Positions 8,625 to 17,118 of a DNA stretch of 64,000 bases are shown piece after piece (position 1 is the first letter of the stretch; each line of letters opens with the position of its first letter). This stretch comes from G026625185 sp963727835 (GTDB lineage: Bacteria > Desulfobacterota > WTBG01 > JAGOGO01), in NCBI GenBank assembly GCA_963727835.1, contig CAVSIB010000026.1, forward strand, positions 1 to 64,000, written 5' to 3'. The position numbers and the translations under genes are program-made. The notes under the pieces were generated by a model that searched no databases, was not told the origin of the DNA, and saw nothing but the letters and a program-made list of their open reading frames with translations.

Positions 8625-9929
8625 TCAATTGTTTTTTGAAGGAAACGGTTTTTTTACTATAATGGTCTCCCCCCGTTCAAACCCTACGGAAATTAAGATA
8701 AACTTTCTTTCCATCAATTTTTCAAGAAGCTTAATATACTTTTTGGCATTCTTGGGCAAGTCATTATATTTTTTTATGCCCGTTAAATCTTCCCGCCACC
8801 CTGCCACTTCTTCATAAACTGGCTCACAGTTTTGCAGAGTGTAAATGCTGGCCGGAAATTCAGAAACCTCTTTTCCTTCTAATTTGTAAGCGCGGCATAC
8901 TTTTATTTTTTTCACTCCGGTTAAAACATCGAGTTTGGTCAAAGCCAGGAAAGTAAACCCATTGATTCTGCTTGAATGCTTTAGGGCAACGATATCAATC
9001 CATCCACAGCGCCGGGGTCTTCCAGTGGTAGCCCCGAACTCCTTTCCTTTATCTTTTAGTCTTAGCCCGATTTCATCATTAAGTTCGGTGGGGAAGGGGC
9101 CTTCTCCGACCCGGGTAGTATAGGCTTTGACAATGCCAACCACTCGATCAATCCTGGTAGGCCCAATTCCGCTTCCGACACAAGCCGCCCCCGCAACAGT
9201 ATTGGAAGAGGTTACAAAAGGATATGTTCCGTGGTCAATATCTAAAAGAGTTCCTTGGGCTCCTTCAAAAAGGATGTTTTTCTTTTTCTCCATCAATTGG
9301 CTAATGACTACGGAAGTATTCACGACATTTGGCTTTAGCCTTCTCCCCAGAGCAGAATATTTTTCAAACAGCGCGCTCCCGTCAAAACCTTCTTGACCAA
9401 GGTACTTAGTTAAATAGAAATTTTTTTCGGCCACGTTTTTTTCAAGCTTTTCCCTAAGCACCTTCTCATTAAAAAGGTCAATAACCCGGATCCCGGTTCG
9501 GACTGTTTTATCTCCATATGCTGGCCCAATTCCCCGGCCGGTGGTGCCGATTTTATTACTTCCGGCTTTATTCTCTTTTCCGATGTCAATCAGCCGATGG
9601 TACGGAAAGACAAGGTGCGCTTCTTCGCTGATAAGCAGTTGGGTTTCATTTTGAAAAAACCCCCGCGATTTTAATTCGTTCATCTCATCCAGCAAAGCCT
9701 CTAAGTCGAGGACTACCCCATTGCCGATGATGCAGAGCTTTTCGGGGTGGAGGATTCCGCTCGGGATTTGGTGAAGAATAATTTTTTTGTTGCCGATTAC
9801 TACAGTGTGGCCTGCATTGCTCCCGCCCTGAAACCGAACGATTGCGTCAGCAAAGTCGGTATAAATATCTACGATCTTGCCCTTCCCCTCATCCCCCCAT
9901 TGGGCTCCAATTAGGATTACATTCGCCAT
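8625..9929 (-). CDS. purA: Adenylosuccinate synthetase
   Basis: PurA joins IMP and aspartate with GTP to make adenylosuccinate, the first committed step to AMP. The 434-residue length is standard. The N-terminal P-loop GAQWGDEGKGKIVD (residues 7-20) carries the catalytic Asp, SNAGHTVV (about 37-44) carries the catalytic His, and GTTGRGIGPAYGDK, FEGAQGTLLDIDHGTYPFVT and GFTFLALTKLDVL follow in the usual order. The frame is intact. It lies between the tRNA pair and serA on the same strand, separated from serA by a terminator hairpin, so it is probably transcribed on its own. Confidence 0.97.
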   Translation of the reverse strand: MANVILIGAQWGDEGKGKIVDIYTDFADAIVRFQGGSNAGHTVVIGNKKIILHQIPSGILHPEKLCIIGNGVVLDLEALLDEMNELKSRGFFQNETQLLISEEAHLVFPYHRLIDIGKENKAGSNKIGTTGRGIGPAYGDKTVRTGIRVIDLFNEKVLREKLEKNVAEKNFYLTKYLGQEGFDGSALFEKYSALGRRLKPNVVNTSVVISQLMEKKKNILFEGAQGTLLDIDHGTYPFVTSSNTVAGAACVGSGIGPTRIDRVVGIVKAYTTRVGEGPFPTELNDEIGLRLKDKGKEFGATTGRPRRCGWIDIVALKHSSRINGFTFLALTKLDVLTGVKKIKVCRAYKLEGKEVSEFPASIYTLQNCEPVYEEVAGWREDLTGIKKYNDLPKNAKKYIKLLEKLMERKFILISVGFERGETIIVKKPFPSKNN

Positions 9930-9963
9930 ATTTTTTATATGCCAATGAGTTAGAACAATAAAA

Positions 9964-9983
9964 AGCCCGCGCTGAGGCGGGCT
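9964..9983. terminator. Rho-independent terminator between serA and purA
   Basis: AGCCCGC-GCTGAG-GCGGGCT forms a 7-bp GC-rich stem. On the minus strand it is followed by TTTTTATT, so it ends the aminotransferase-serA transcript before purA. Confidence 0.8.
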
Positions 9984-10019
9984 AAGTTTTCTTTAGTCAG
10001 CCTTAGCAAAAAATAACGT

Positions 10020-11612
10020 TTATCGCCCTTCTAATTGGATTTGTTTGACCGAGATAATATTTGGTAACTGGGCGAGACCTTGATAAACCTCATCAGAATA
10101 GAGAGAATCAACTCCTAGAATAACTAACGCTTCACCCTCTTTTTCTTGACGGCCAAACTGCATGCGGGAGATATTAATGTGGTTCTTAGCTAGCGTTGAA
10201 CCGATATCGCCGATTACCCCAGGCTTATCCTGGGTATGGAAGAGGAGCATGTTTCCTTCAAGCACTGTTTCCAGCCGGAAGTCATCGATACGAACAATCC
10301 AGGGATCATGCTTTCCAAAAACGGTTCCGGCCAACAGGCTTTCTCCCGACGTGGTCTTGGTTTTGAGGGTAATGAGGTCAGCGAAATCAGTTGACCCCAT
10401 ACTTTTTGCGCTTACAACTTTAATTCCTCTTTCATTGGCAATGTTCAACGCATTAACAAAATTTACATCTTCGTCGATCTTTTTAAGGAGACCTTTGAGC
10501 AAATAAATAGTAATCGGGTTGAGGTCATAAGTGATGAGCTTGCCGCTATACTCAACAATAACCTCTTCAGGGATTCCAGAGATTATCTGCGATTGGAAAC
10601 TTCCCATGCGCTCTGCAAGGGTTAGATAAGGCGACAAGGTGGCAAGCAGTTCTCCGCTGATAGAGGGGACGTTGACCGCGTTGCTGATAGTCCCATTTAG
10701 TAAGAAATCCACCATCTGTTTCGCAATATCCACCGATACATTTACCTGCGCCTCCTCGGTAGACGCTCCTAAATGAGGGGTGCAGATCACTTCTTCAAGC
10801 TGGAGCAAAGGATGGTCTCCTGATGGTGGCTCTTCCACGAACACATCAAGCGCTGCGCCAGCAACCTTTCCGGATTTAATAGCGTCATACAGGTCGGCTT
10901 CATTAACGATTCCGCCTCGGGCGCAGTTGATTATCCTCACCCCGGCTTTCATTTTTTTGAAGGCTTCTTTGTTTATCAGGTTTTCGGTGTCTTTATTTTT
11001 TGGGGTATGAACGGTGATAAAGTCCGCGCGAGCGAAAAGATCGTCAAGAGAAACTATTTCTACCCCTAATCGTTCAGCCACAGCAGGAGTCACGAAGGGG
11101 TCATAAACAACGACGTTCATTTTTAAACCCCGGGCGCGATCTGCAACCACGCTTCCGATTTTTCCCATTCCGATAACCCCTAGGGTTTTATTGTAAATCT
11201 CTGTACCCATAAACTTCTTTTTTTCCCATTTTTTGGCCCGCATGGAAGCAGTGGCTTGGGGAATGCTTCGCGCCAAGGCCATAAGCATAGCAAGAGCATG
11301 TTCGGCGGTGGTTACGGTATTGCCTCCAGGGGTATTCATAACCACGATGCCCTTTTTAGTGGCTGCTTCTTTGTCAATATTATCAGTGCCAGAACCCGCT
11401 CTACCGACCACTTTCAGCCGAGCAGCTGTCTCAATGATTTCTTTGGTCACCTTAGTGGCGCTTCTTACCGCCAAACCGTCATAAGTTCCGATGATTGCCT
11501 TAAGTTCAGCTAGTTTTAAGCCGATTTTGACATCGACTTCAATCCCTTGGGTATTTCGAAAAACCTCCACCCCTTGTTCGGAGAGATCATCGCTCACTAA
11601 AACTTTAATCAT
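10020..11612 (-). CDS. serA: D-3-phosphoglycerate dehydrogenase (long, ACT-domain form)
   Basis: SerA oxidises 3-phosphoglycerate to 3-phosphohydroxypyruvate, the first step of serine synthesis. The 530-residue protein has the long bacterial architecture: substrate domain (residues 1-100 and 285-310), NAD domain with GVIGMGKIGSVVADRA (about 145-160), catalytic ARGGIVNE arginine (about 232), VFVEEPP glutamate (about 261) and CTPHLGAST histidine (about 279), an ASB-like intervening domain (about 310-450), and a C-terminal ACT domain (LLFHTQDKPGVIGDIGS) that normally binds serine for feedback inhibition. It follows the class V aminotransferase by 18 bp, so the two form a serine operon. Confidence 0.97.
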   Translation of the reverse strand: MIKVLVSDDLSEQGVEVFRNTQGIEVDVKIGLKLAELKAIIGTYDGLAVRSATKVTKEIIETAARLKVVGRAGSGTDNIDKEAATKKGIVVMNTPGGNTVTTAEHALAMLMALARSIPQATASMRAKKWEKKKFMGTEIYNKTLGVIGMGKIGSVVADRARGLKMNVVVYDPFVTPAVAERLGVEIVSLDDLFARADFITVHTPKNKDTENLINKEAFKKMKAGVRIINCARGGIVNEADLYDAIKSGKVAGAALDVFVEEPPSGDHPLLQLEEVICTPHLGASTEEAQVNVSVDIAKQMVDFLLNGTISNAVNVPSISGELLATLSPYLTLAERMGSFQSQIISGIPEEVIVEYSGKLITYDLNPITIYLLKGLLKKIDEDVNFVNALNIANERGIKVVSAKSMGSTDFADLITLKTKTTSGESLLAGTVFGKHDPWIVRIDDFRLETVLEGNMLLFHTQDKPGVIGDIGSTLAKNHINISRMQFGRQEKEGEALVILGVDSLYSDEVYQGLAQLPNIISVKQIQLEGR

Positions 11613-11630
11613 TTTTCTTTCCCTCTTTTT

Positions 11631-12783
11631 TTACATTTCTTTTTCTAATATTTCAGCCGCAGCCTTAACGCCTTTGCCCATTTCGACGGAGACCCCAAGC
11701 TCTTTTAAGGTCATTTCTAAAGCGGAGATAACCATAATAATATCATAAGCATCCAAATATCCCATATGGGCGATCCGAAAAATTTTTCCCTTTGCTTCGC
11801 TTTGGCCCCCGGCAATGGTGATATTGTGTTTATCGCGAAGAATTTTTACTATTTTTTGGGCATCTATCCCGGCTGGAGCTTTGATTGCCGTAACCGCATT
11901 GCTTGGGCTGTCCGGGGCATAAAGCTCTAAGCCCAATGCTTTAGCTGCAGCCCGGGTGGCATCAGCCAAACGAGCATGCCGTTTAAACACTTTTTCTAAC
12001 CCATCTTCCTTAATCATGTTAAGGGATTCCCTTAATCCCATGATTAACGAGACTGCGGGTGTGAAATTCGTTTCGTTATCTTTTGTTAAATTTTTTAATT
12101 CTTTTTTAAAATTAAAGTAGTATTTGGGTAGATCTGATTTTTCAACAAAAGACAAGGCTTTATCGCTTAATGTAACAAAAGCAAGTCCTGGAGGCAACAT
12201 AAATGACTTTTGAGACCCGGAAACTACCACATCAAGCCCCCATTTGTCGACCGGAAGATCAAAAACACCAATTCCGCTGATAGCATCAACAATCAACAGA
12301 GTATTATCATATTTTTTAACAATCTCTGCGATTTCCCGGATAGGGTGCATAACCCCTGTGGATGTCTCGCTCGCCTGTATGAAGACGGCACGGATAGTGG
12401 GATTTTTTTCTAATTCTTGAGCAATAATCTTTGGATCAACCGCCATGGCCCCAGGGCACATCAATACAGATTGGTTTAACCCCATAAGCCTCACAAATTT
12501 CTGCCCAGCGTTCACCAAACTTACCCGCTCGTACTACCAAGGAGGTGTCTCCTTTGCAAAGCGTATTGGTTACCGCGCCCTCCATGGCCCCCGTGCCTGA
12601 AGAGGCAAGGATAAGAACCTCGTTTTTTGTCTGAAAAAGAAATTTTAATCCCTCCCGAACCTCTTCCAGAACCTTAACAAAGGCTGGTGCTCGATGGTGA
12701 ATGATTGGTTCGGACATGGCCGCTAATACTTTTGGTGGCACAGGAACTGGTCCTGGCGCTAATAAATAATATTTTCTCTGCAT
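11631..12783 (-). CDS. Class V aminotransferase (serine-pyruvate/alanine-glyoxylate type), one frameshift
   Basis: This PLP enzyme begins with the family hallmark LLAPGPVPVPPKVLAAM behind an excellent ribosome site (AAGGAGG, 8 bp spacer). ASSGTGAMEGAV binds the PLP phosphate, VDAISGIGVFDLPVD holds the PLP aspartate, and GSQKSFMLPPGLA carries the Schiff-base lysine. Total length would be ~383 residues. The frame breaks once, in a G4 run near 12445, between DVPWG and MAVDPK; a one-base change restores it. Directly upstream of serA, it most plausibly supplies the phosphoserine (or serine) aminotransferase step, replacing the usual class IV-like SerC; that role is inference from the operon. Confidence 0.85.
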
Positions 12784-12842
12784 TTATAAAACCTCCTTTG
12801 TCTTGGTTTTTATTTAAGTTTCCATTTGTTAATAGGGAAAGA

Positions 12843-12870
12843 AATTTACCAGAATAACCATAATTGTCAA
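12843..12870 (-). promoter_or_regulatory. Probable sigma-70 promoter of the aminotransferase-serA operon
   Basis: On the minus strand a perfect TTGACA (12870-12865) and TAAATT (12848-12843) are 16 bp apart, about 60 bp upstream of the aminotransferase start. A weaker plus-strand pair (TTGTCA, 17 bp, TATGTT; 12864-12892) overlaps it and could serve queE. Confidence 0.45.
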
Positions 12871-13009
12871 GAAAAATTTATAAGATTATGTTGAAATGAA
12901 AGCAATTTCTTTTTAAATTATAAGAGAGAACATGTTTTTGGGTTTTCTATTTTTTTCACTAACAACTTGAAAGAGCGTAAATTTTGTAAAAAATTAAGAG
13001 AGCAGGGAA

Positions 13010-13884
13010 GTGGCTGATAAAATTGAGTTTATAGAAAAAGAAATTAAAAAGATCAAAGATCGTTTAGGAAAGCTTAAGAAAAATAAAGCCGAGTCTAAAT
13101 TAGATAAAAATATTCAGCTGACAACAGTTTCTCTTTTAAAAAATGTGATAGAAGACCTTAGACAGCAACAGCAAAAATTAACCAATTCAAAAGATCAAGA
13201 GCAATATTCTTCCAAGAAAATATTGTTGGGGAGCGCTTTGGCCTTAAAGGTTAACGAGATCTTTTTCGATATCCAGGGAGAGTCTTCGTACGCTGGCTGG
13301 CCTTGTGTTTTTATTAGGCTTACGGGTTGCAACTTACGATGCTCGTACTGCGATACGGTGTATGCATATGAGGAAGGCAAAGAGAAGACCATTGCAGAAA
13401 TCCTGGAAGAAATCAAAAGATTTCCTTGCACACTGATCGAAATTACCGGGGGAGAGCCACTTCTGCAAAGCGATACCCCAATGCTCATCGAAACCCTTTT
13501 TGAAAAAAATTACCGCGTTCTTTTGGAAACGAATGGGAGCCTCGCTATTAAGCAGTGAGCAATCAGTGCGTGAAAATAGTAGATTTTAAATGCCCCAGCA
13601 GTGGAATGTGCAAATTCAATAATTTAAATAATATAAACTATCTTGCCGACCAGGATGAAATAAAATTCATTATCGGAAACCGGGAAGATTTTGAATATGC
13701 CAAGGGAGTAATAACTCTTTTAAAAGAAAGGCCTTTTTTAAAAAGGCCCATTCATTTTGCACCGGTTTTTGGAAAACTAAAACCCGGAGAACTTGCCAAG
13801 TGGATACTAACAGAACAGGTGCCCGTTCGCCTTCAGCTCCAGATTCAGAAAATAATTTGGCCTAAAAAAAAGAGAGGTGTCTGA
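13010..13884 (+). CDS. queE: 7-carboxy-7-deazaguanine synthase with an N-terminal coiled-coil extension, one frameshift
   Basis: QueE is a radical-SAM enzyme that rearranges carboxytetrahydropterin into 7-carboxy-7-deazaguanine on the way to queuosine. The core starts at about 13240 with VNEIFFDIQGESSYAGWP and carries the CNLRCSYC cluster (CxxxCxxC), EITGGEPLLQ and LLETNGS. A frame break at 13556 moves the rest to another frame (CVKIVDFKCPSSGM ... DQDEIKFIIGNREDFEYA), ending at 13884. Upstream, about 75 lysine- and glutamine-rich residues (GTG start at 13010) look like a coiled coil and are not part of normal QueE. A TTG at 13238 with GGGGAG 4 bp before it could be the true start. It is followed immediately by queC. 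Confidence 0.85.
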
Positions 13885-13885
13885 A

Positions 13886-14586
13886 ATGGGGGGAAAAGCG
13901 GTGGTCCTTTTGAGCGGAGGGATGGATTCTGCCACAACCTTGGTGATAGCTAAAAAGGAAGGAGTTTGAAATCTATGCCTTAAGCTTTGACTATGGCCAG
14001 CGAAACTCTTTAGAAATTGAAAAGGCTGAAAAGATTGCCGTGTTTTTCGGAGCAAGGGATCACCTGGTGATCCCTGTTCACCTTAAAAAGATAGGGGGAT
14101 CGTCTCTTACTTCAGTGGGGATGTCTTTGCCAAGAGGGCAGAGACTTCGGGGAGATTGGGAAAGAGATTCCTTCCACGTATGTCCCAGCCAGGAATACCA
14201 TATTTCTTTCATACGCGCTTGCCTGGGCCGAAGTTCTGGGTGCTGGGGACATCTTTATTGGGGTAAATGCAATAGACTGCAGCGGATACCCGGATACAAG
14301 GCCAGAATATATCCATGCTTTTGAGCAAATGGCCAACCTGGCCACGAAAGCCGGGGTAGAGGGAAATTTAAAGTTTAAAATTCGTATCCCGCTTATAAAC
14401 CTGAGCAAGGCAGAAATTATCAAAAAAGGGATGGAGCTTGGGGTTGATTATTCGCTCACCCATAGCTGTTACGATCCCTTTCCCAATGGCATGGCTTGCG
14501 GTGAGTGTGATAGTTGCAGACTTCGCTTAAAGGGGTTTGAAGAAGCGGGTTTTAACGATCCGATTTCCTATAAGGAGATTCGTTAA
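13886..14586 (+). CDS. queC: 7-cyano-7-deazaguanine synthase, frame-disrupted
   Basis: QueC converts 7-carboxy-7-deazaguanine to preQ0 with ammonia and ATP. The ATG at 13886 follows the queE stop by one base, with GAGAGGTG as ribosome site. The PP-loop AVVLLSGGMDSATTL opens the protein. Three further frames carry FDYGQRNSLEIEKAEKIA, then VPARNTIFLSYALAWAEVLG-like sequence with GVNAIDCSGYPD, then PLINLSKAEIIKKGMELG and the zinc site HSCYDPFPNGMACGECDSC. Breaks lie near 13968, 14120 and 14215. With one-base corrections the protein would be ~233 residues, the usual size. Function call is secure; whether it is live is not. Confidence 0.85.
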
Positions 14587-14600
14587 CATTAAATTTTCCA

Positions 14601-14952
14601 TTGAAGAGGTGTTTCCTGCCCGCTATTAGGTATAGAAATGTAAACCTTGATGGACGGGAATACTGGGAATTTGAGACTGGAATAAAGATATTGCTGGGCC
14701 GCTATAGCAGAAAGAGAGGGAATGAGTCACGAGTGCCCCCTTACTCAAGAAAAGATCGATATCCTAAGGGTTATGAGAGAATATTACAAAAAGGACAATT
14801 CCCTTCCCCTGCTTAAGGCGGTCTGTAAAAATATTCATCAACCGAAAAATTGTGCCTACGAGCAGTTTCTTGACCCGATTAAGGCATGGAAATTGCCGGA
14901 CTTCCAAAAACCTACTACCGAGGTGTTTGCTCGCATTAGACACAACCCTTGA
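14601..14952 (+). CDS. DsrC/TusE-family-like protein, frame-disrupted
   Basis: Joined frames read RNVNLDGREYWEFETGIKI, then AAIAEREGMSHECPLTQ (shifted frame at about 14700), then KIDILRVMREYYKKDNSLP, KAVCKNIHQPKNCAYEQF and IKAWKLPDFQKPT. The order and spacing match the DsrC/TusE fold: an N-terminal strand pair, the helix LxxxREYY, and a C-terminal KPT segment. DsrC and TusE carry sulfur on a C-terminal arm for sulfite reduction or tRNA thiolation. This protein lacks the terminal GCV cysteine after KPT and instead ends TTEVFARIRHNP, so it would not be a canonical persulfide carrier, although it has three other cysteines. The start is uncertain (TTG at 14601). Function is open. Confidence 0.5.
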
Positions 14953-15026
14953 TCCAAGTTCCTGTCTATAAGACGTGTGGAATAGCAATAAAACCTTTCG
15001 GTGGGTTCAACAGGAAAGATTAAAGG

Positions 15027-15172
15027 CTAGTGTAGTGAATCTAACACTTCTTTACATAAATTCCAATGTAACCATTCCCGCGAAAGCGGGAATCTAGCCC
15101 AATAACACTGGGATTCCGGGTCAAGCCGGGAACGACAAAGAAAGCAAAGAAATTTCTGAATCACTACACTAG
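15027..15172. mobile_element. MITE copy 2 (146 bp, CTAG-bounded inverted repeats)
   Basis: The ends CTAGTGTAGTGAATC and GAATCACTACACTAG are near-perfect inverted repeats, and the interior has the same CATTCCCGCGAAAGCGGG palindrome and GGATTCCGGGTC block as copy 1. Both copies are 146 bp and lie in the same orientation. The better preserved termini suggest this is the younger copy. It is inserted in the 3' end of the response regulator gene. Confidence 0.88.
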
Positions 15173-15581
15173 AACAAGCATCCCTAAGGATTGCTTGGGA
15201 AAGAATTTGAATTTCAGGGATACTGAAAAGGTTTTTTAGACAGGCCAAGGCCCCGCTTTCTAAAAATTCATCACTAAGTCCCTCGGTTGCAAACGCAAGA
15301 ATAGAAAGAGAAGGATCAATTTTATTTATCCTTCGGGTAAGTTCAAGACCATTAATTTTTGGGACCGTATAATCCGTGATGATTAAATCGTAATTTTTTG
15401 ATTCTATCTTTTGAAGGGCTACCTCACCATTTTCAGCAGTATCTATTTCATAACCAAGTGGCCGTAGTGTTTCAGAGATTATAAACTGGATAGATTCTGC
15501 TTCATCTACGATCAAGACCAATTTTTTTCTTGCCCGGATATCATTCCCCATTTTAGGAAAATTCACCTCCCCCAGGGGCAA
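15027..15581 (-). CDS. Receiver-domain response regulator with a MITE-derived C-terminal tail
   Basis: A single receiver domain follows a likely ATG at 15551 (GGGGGAGG upstream): LVLIVDEAESIQFI (acidic pocket), phospho-acceptor in DLIITDYTVPKINGLEL, switch residue in ILAFATE, and the conserved lysine in ACLKNLF. The sequence leaves the family pattern right after AILRDA, because the reading frame enters the MITE at 15172 and stays open through all of it, ending at the element's own CTAG (TAG stop). About 47 residues are therefore transposon-encoded. There is no output domain, as in CheY/Spo0F-type regulators. No histidine kinase is adjacent. Confidence 0.8.
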   Translation of the reverse strand: MPLGEVNFPKMGNDIRARKKLVLIVDEAESIQFIISETLRPLGYEIDTAENGEVALQKIESKNYDLIITDYTVPKINGLELTRRINKIDPSLSILAFATEGLSDEFLESGALACLKNLFSIPEIQILSQAILRDACSSVVIQKFLCFLCRSRLDPESQCYWARFPLSREWLHWNLCKEVLDSLH

Positions 15582-15697
15582 AGACCCTTTTTCTCTTGAA
15601 GGCAGTTAAGAACATACCTTCAAGGAATTTTTGGGCCCCTAAATTTGGTTAAGGGCCCTCATCCTTGGCGCTTCATTAAAGACGCACAAAAAAATGG

Positions 15698-15883
15698 TTA
15701 TTTCTTTTTGGCGGCCTTTTTTTTGGCCGGGGCTTTTTTTGCTGGCTTTGCGCATTTTGCTTTTTTCATTTCATCCTCCAATTTTTTAACTTTGTTTTTA
15801 TACATGCCAACTTTTTTAGTTAGACTGTTAATAGATGTTTTGGCGTACTTAATCCTGAGCTCTATTTGCTTTGGCGTAGCCAT
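15698..15883 (-). CDS. Small lysine/alanine-rich, histone H1-like protein
   Basis: This 61-residue protein has an excellent start: AAAGGAGGAAAAGAT precedes the ATG at 15883. Residues 1-38 look like an amphipathic helix or coiled coil (QIELRIKYAKTSINSLTKKV), and the last 20 residues are the repeated K/A/P tail KPAKKAPAKKKAAKKK. Such AAKKPA tails occur in bacterial histone H1-like proteins (Hc1-type) and some DNA-binding or ribosome-associated proteins. DNA compaction or nucleic-acid binding is the natural inference. It is a single gene on the minus strand; a plus-strand frame over the same bases is a shadow. Confidence 0.7.
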   Translation of the reverse strand: MATPKQIELRIKYAKTSINSLTKKVGMYKNKVKKLEDEMKKAKCAKPAKKAPAKKKAAKKK

Positions 15884-16203
15884 ATCTTTTCCTCCTTTCT
15901 AAGGAAAAAAGATACTATATATTGTAAGCTAAAAATTTAATTACCACAACATATAGGACGATGTCAACAAAAAAATGCATTAATTTGTTTTTTTTCTGCT
16001 TATCCAACATGTTATACCGTATCACAGGGTTTTTTATCGCCAAAACCCAAAAAACCTTATAGAAATGCAAAAAAGCACAATTTCATTTTTATTAAATAAT
16101 TTTAAATGGTTTTAATTAATTTTACTTGACTAGTTGGCTGATTTTTTCCAGTATACTAATAAATAGAGAAGAATATTCCTTGGATAAAAGACAAAGGGGT
16201 ATC

Positions 16204-16876
16204 ATGAAAATAAAAAAATCTCGTCCAATTCAACAAATAATTGAAGACCAGGTGAATAATTGGAAATCATGCCCTTCCGCACAAGGAAGAAAAGAAAATA
16301 ACGGTTGTTACTATTTCAAGGCAGGCCGGGAGCGGAGGTCATATTTTAGCTCAACAGCTTGCTCAGAAATTGAGTTTCGATTTCTTTGACCAGGAGATAA
16401 CCCAAGCAGTGGCTGAAGACGCCCACATGAGAACTTTAATGGTGGAATCATTGGACGAAAAGGGGATTTCTGCTATAGATGACATAATTTCAGCAGTGGT
16501 GGAAAAACATCATCTCTGGGGTTACGAATATATGCAGCATCTTTTGAGGGTGATTGCTACCATAGGAAAACATGGCAACGCAGTGATATTGGGCAGGGGA
16601 GGGAATTTTATTCTTCCCCGAGAAGAAATTTTACGGGTAAGGGCGATAGCCCCACTGGCAGTTCGGGTTAAAAATATTGCCGAGTGGCTTAGGCTTTCTT
16701 CTGAACAAGCTAAAGAATACATCCAAAAAATTGAATTGGAGCGGAAAGATTTTATTAAGAAATATTTTAAAGCTGACATTAATGATCCAGAAAATAATGA
16801 TCTGGTGATCAATTTGGAAAAGCTGAGTATAGAGACTGCCATCGAAATAGTAAAGGCCGCCCTGAAGTCCTCATAA
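16204..16876 (+). CDS. Cytidylate kinase-like (AAK_33 family) protein, frameshift near the 5' end
   Basis: From the ATG at 16204 the first frame reads about 27 residues (SRPIQQIIEDQVNNW) and then breaks near 16285. The next frame opens with TVVTISRQAGSGGHILAQQ, the degenerate P-loop of cytidylate kinase-like proteins, and continues intact to 16876 through FDFFDQEITQAVAED, NAVILGRGGNFILP and a helical C-terminus with LRVRAIAPLAVRV. The family (PF13189) resembles CMP kinase in fold but usually has other or unknown substrates; several deltaproteobacterial members carry an N-terminal extension like this. It stands alone on the plus strand. Confidence 0.75.
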
Positions 16877-17118
16877 GCCAAGGACAACAGTGCTTGCGAA
16901 AAAAACAGGGGATAGGGGATAATTTCCTTGGGCCCCCTTTTCTGGCCCCAAAAAAACTTTTCACCAGGCATAAAAAACCTTTCATCGTCCCTCTTTTTCG
17001 CCTTCGATTTTTTGAGAGATTTTTATTTATTGTTCACAGGACCAGGTATATAAAAAGATATTTTATTCGATAAGATATTTATTAAGCGTGGGGTATCTTT
17101 TCCAAAAACGCGACCACT

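Noticed and set aside
5778..15172. The repeated CATTCCCGC elements as CRISPR repeats
   Set aside because: Only two copies 9 kb apart, with no spacers and no cas genes; they have transposon-type ends.
15645..15902. Plus-strand frame rich in Phe and Ala over the H1-like gene
   Set aside because: It is the complement of the Lys/Ala-rich minus-strand gene, which alone has a strong ribosome site.
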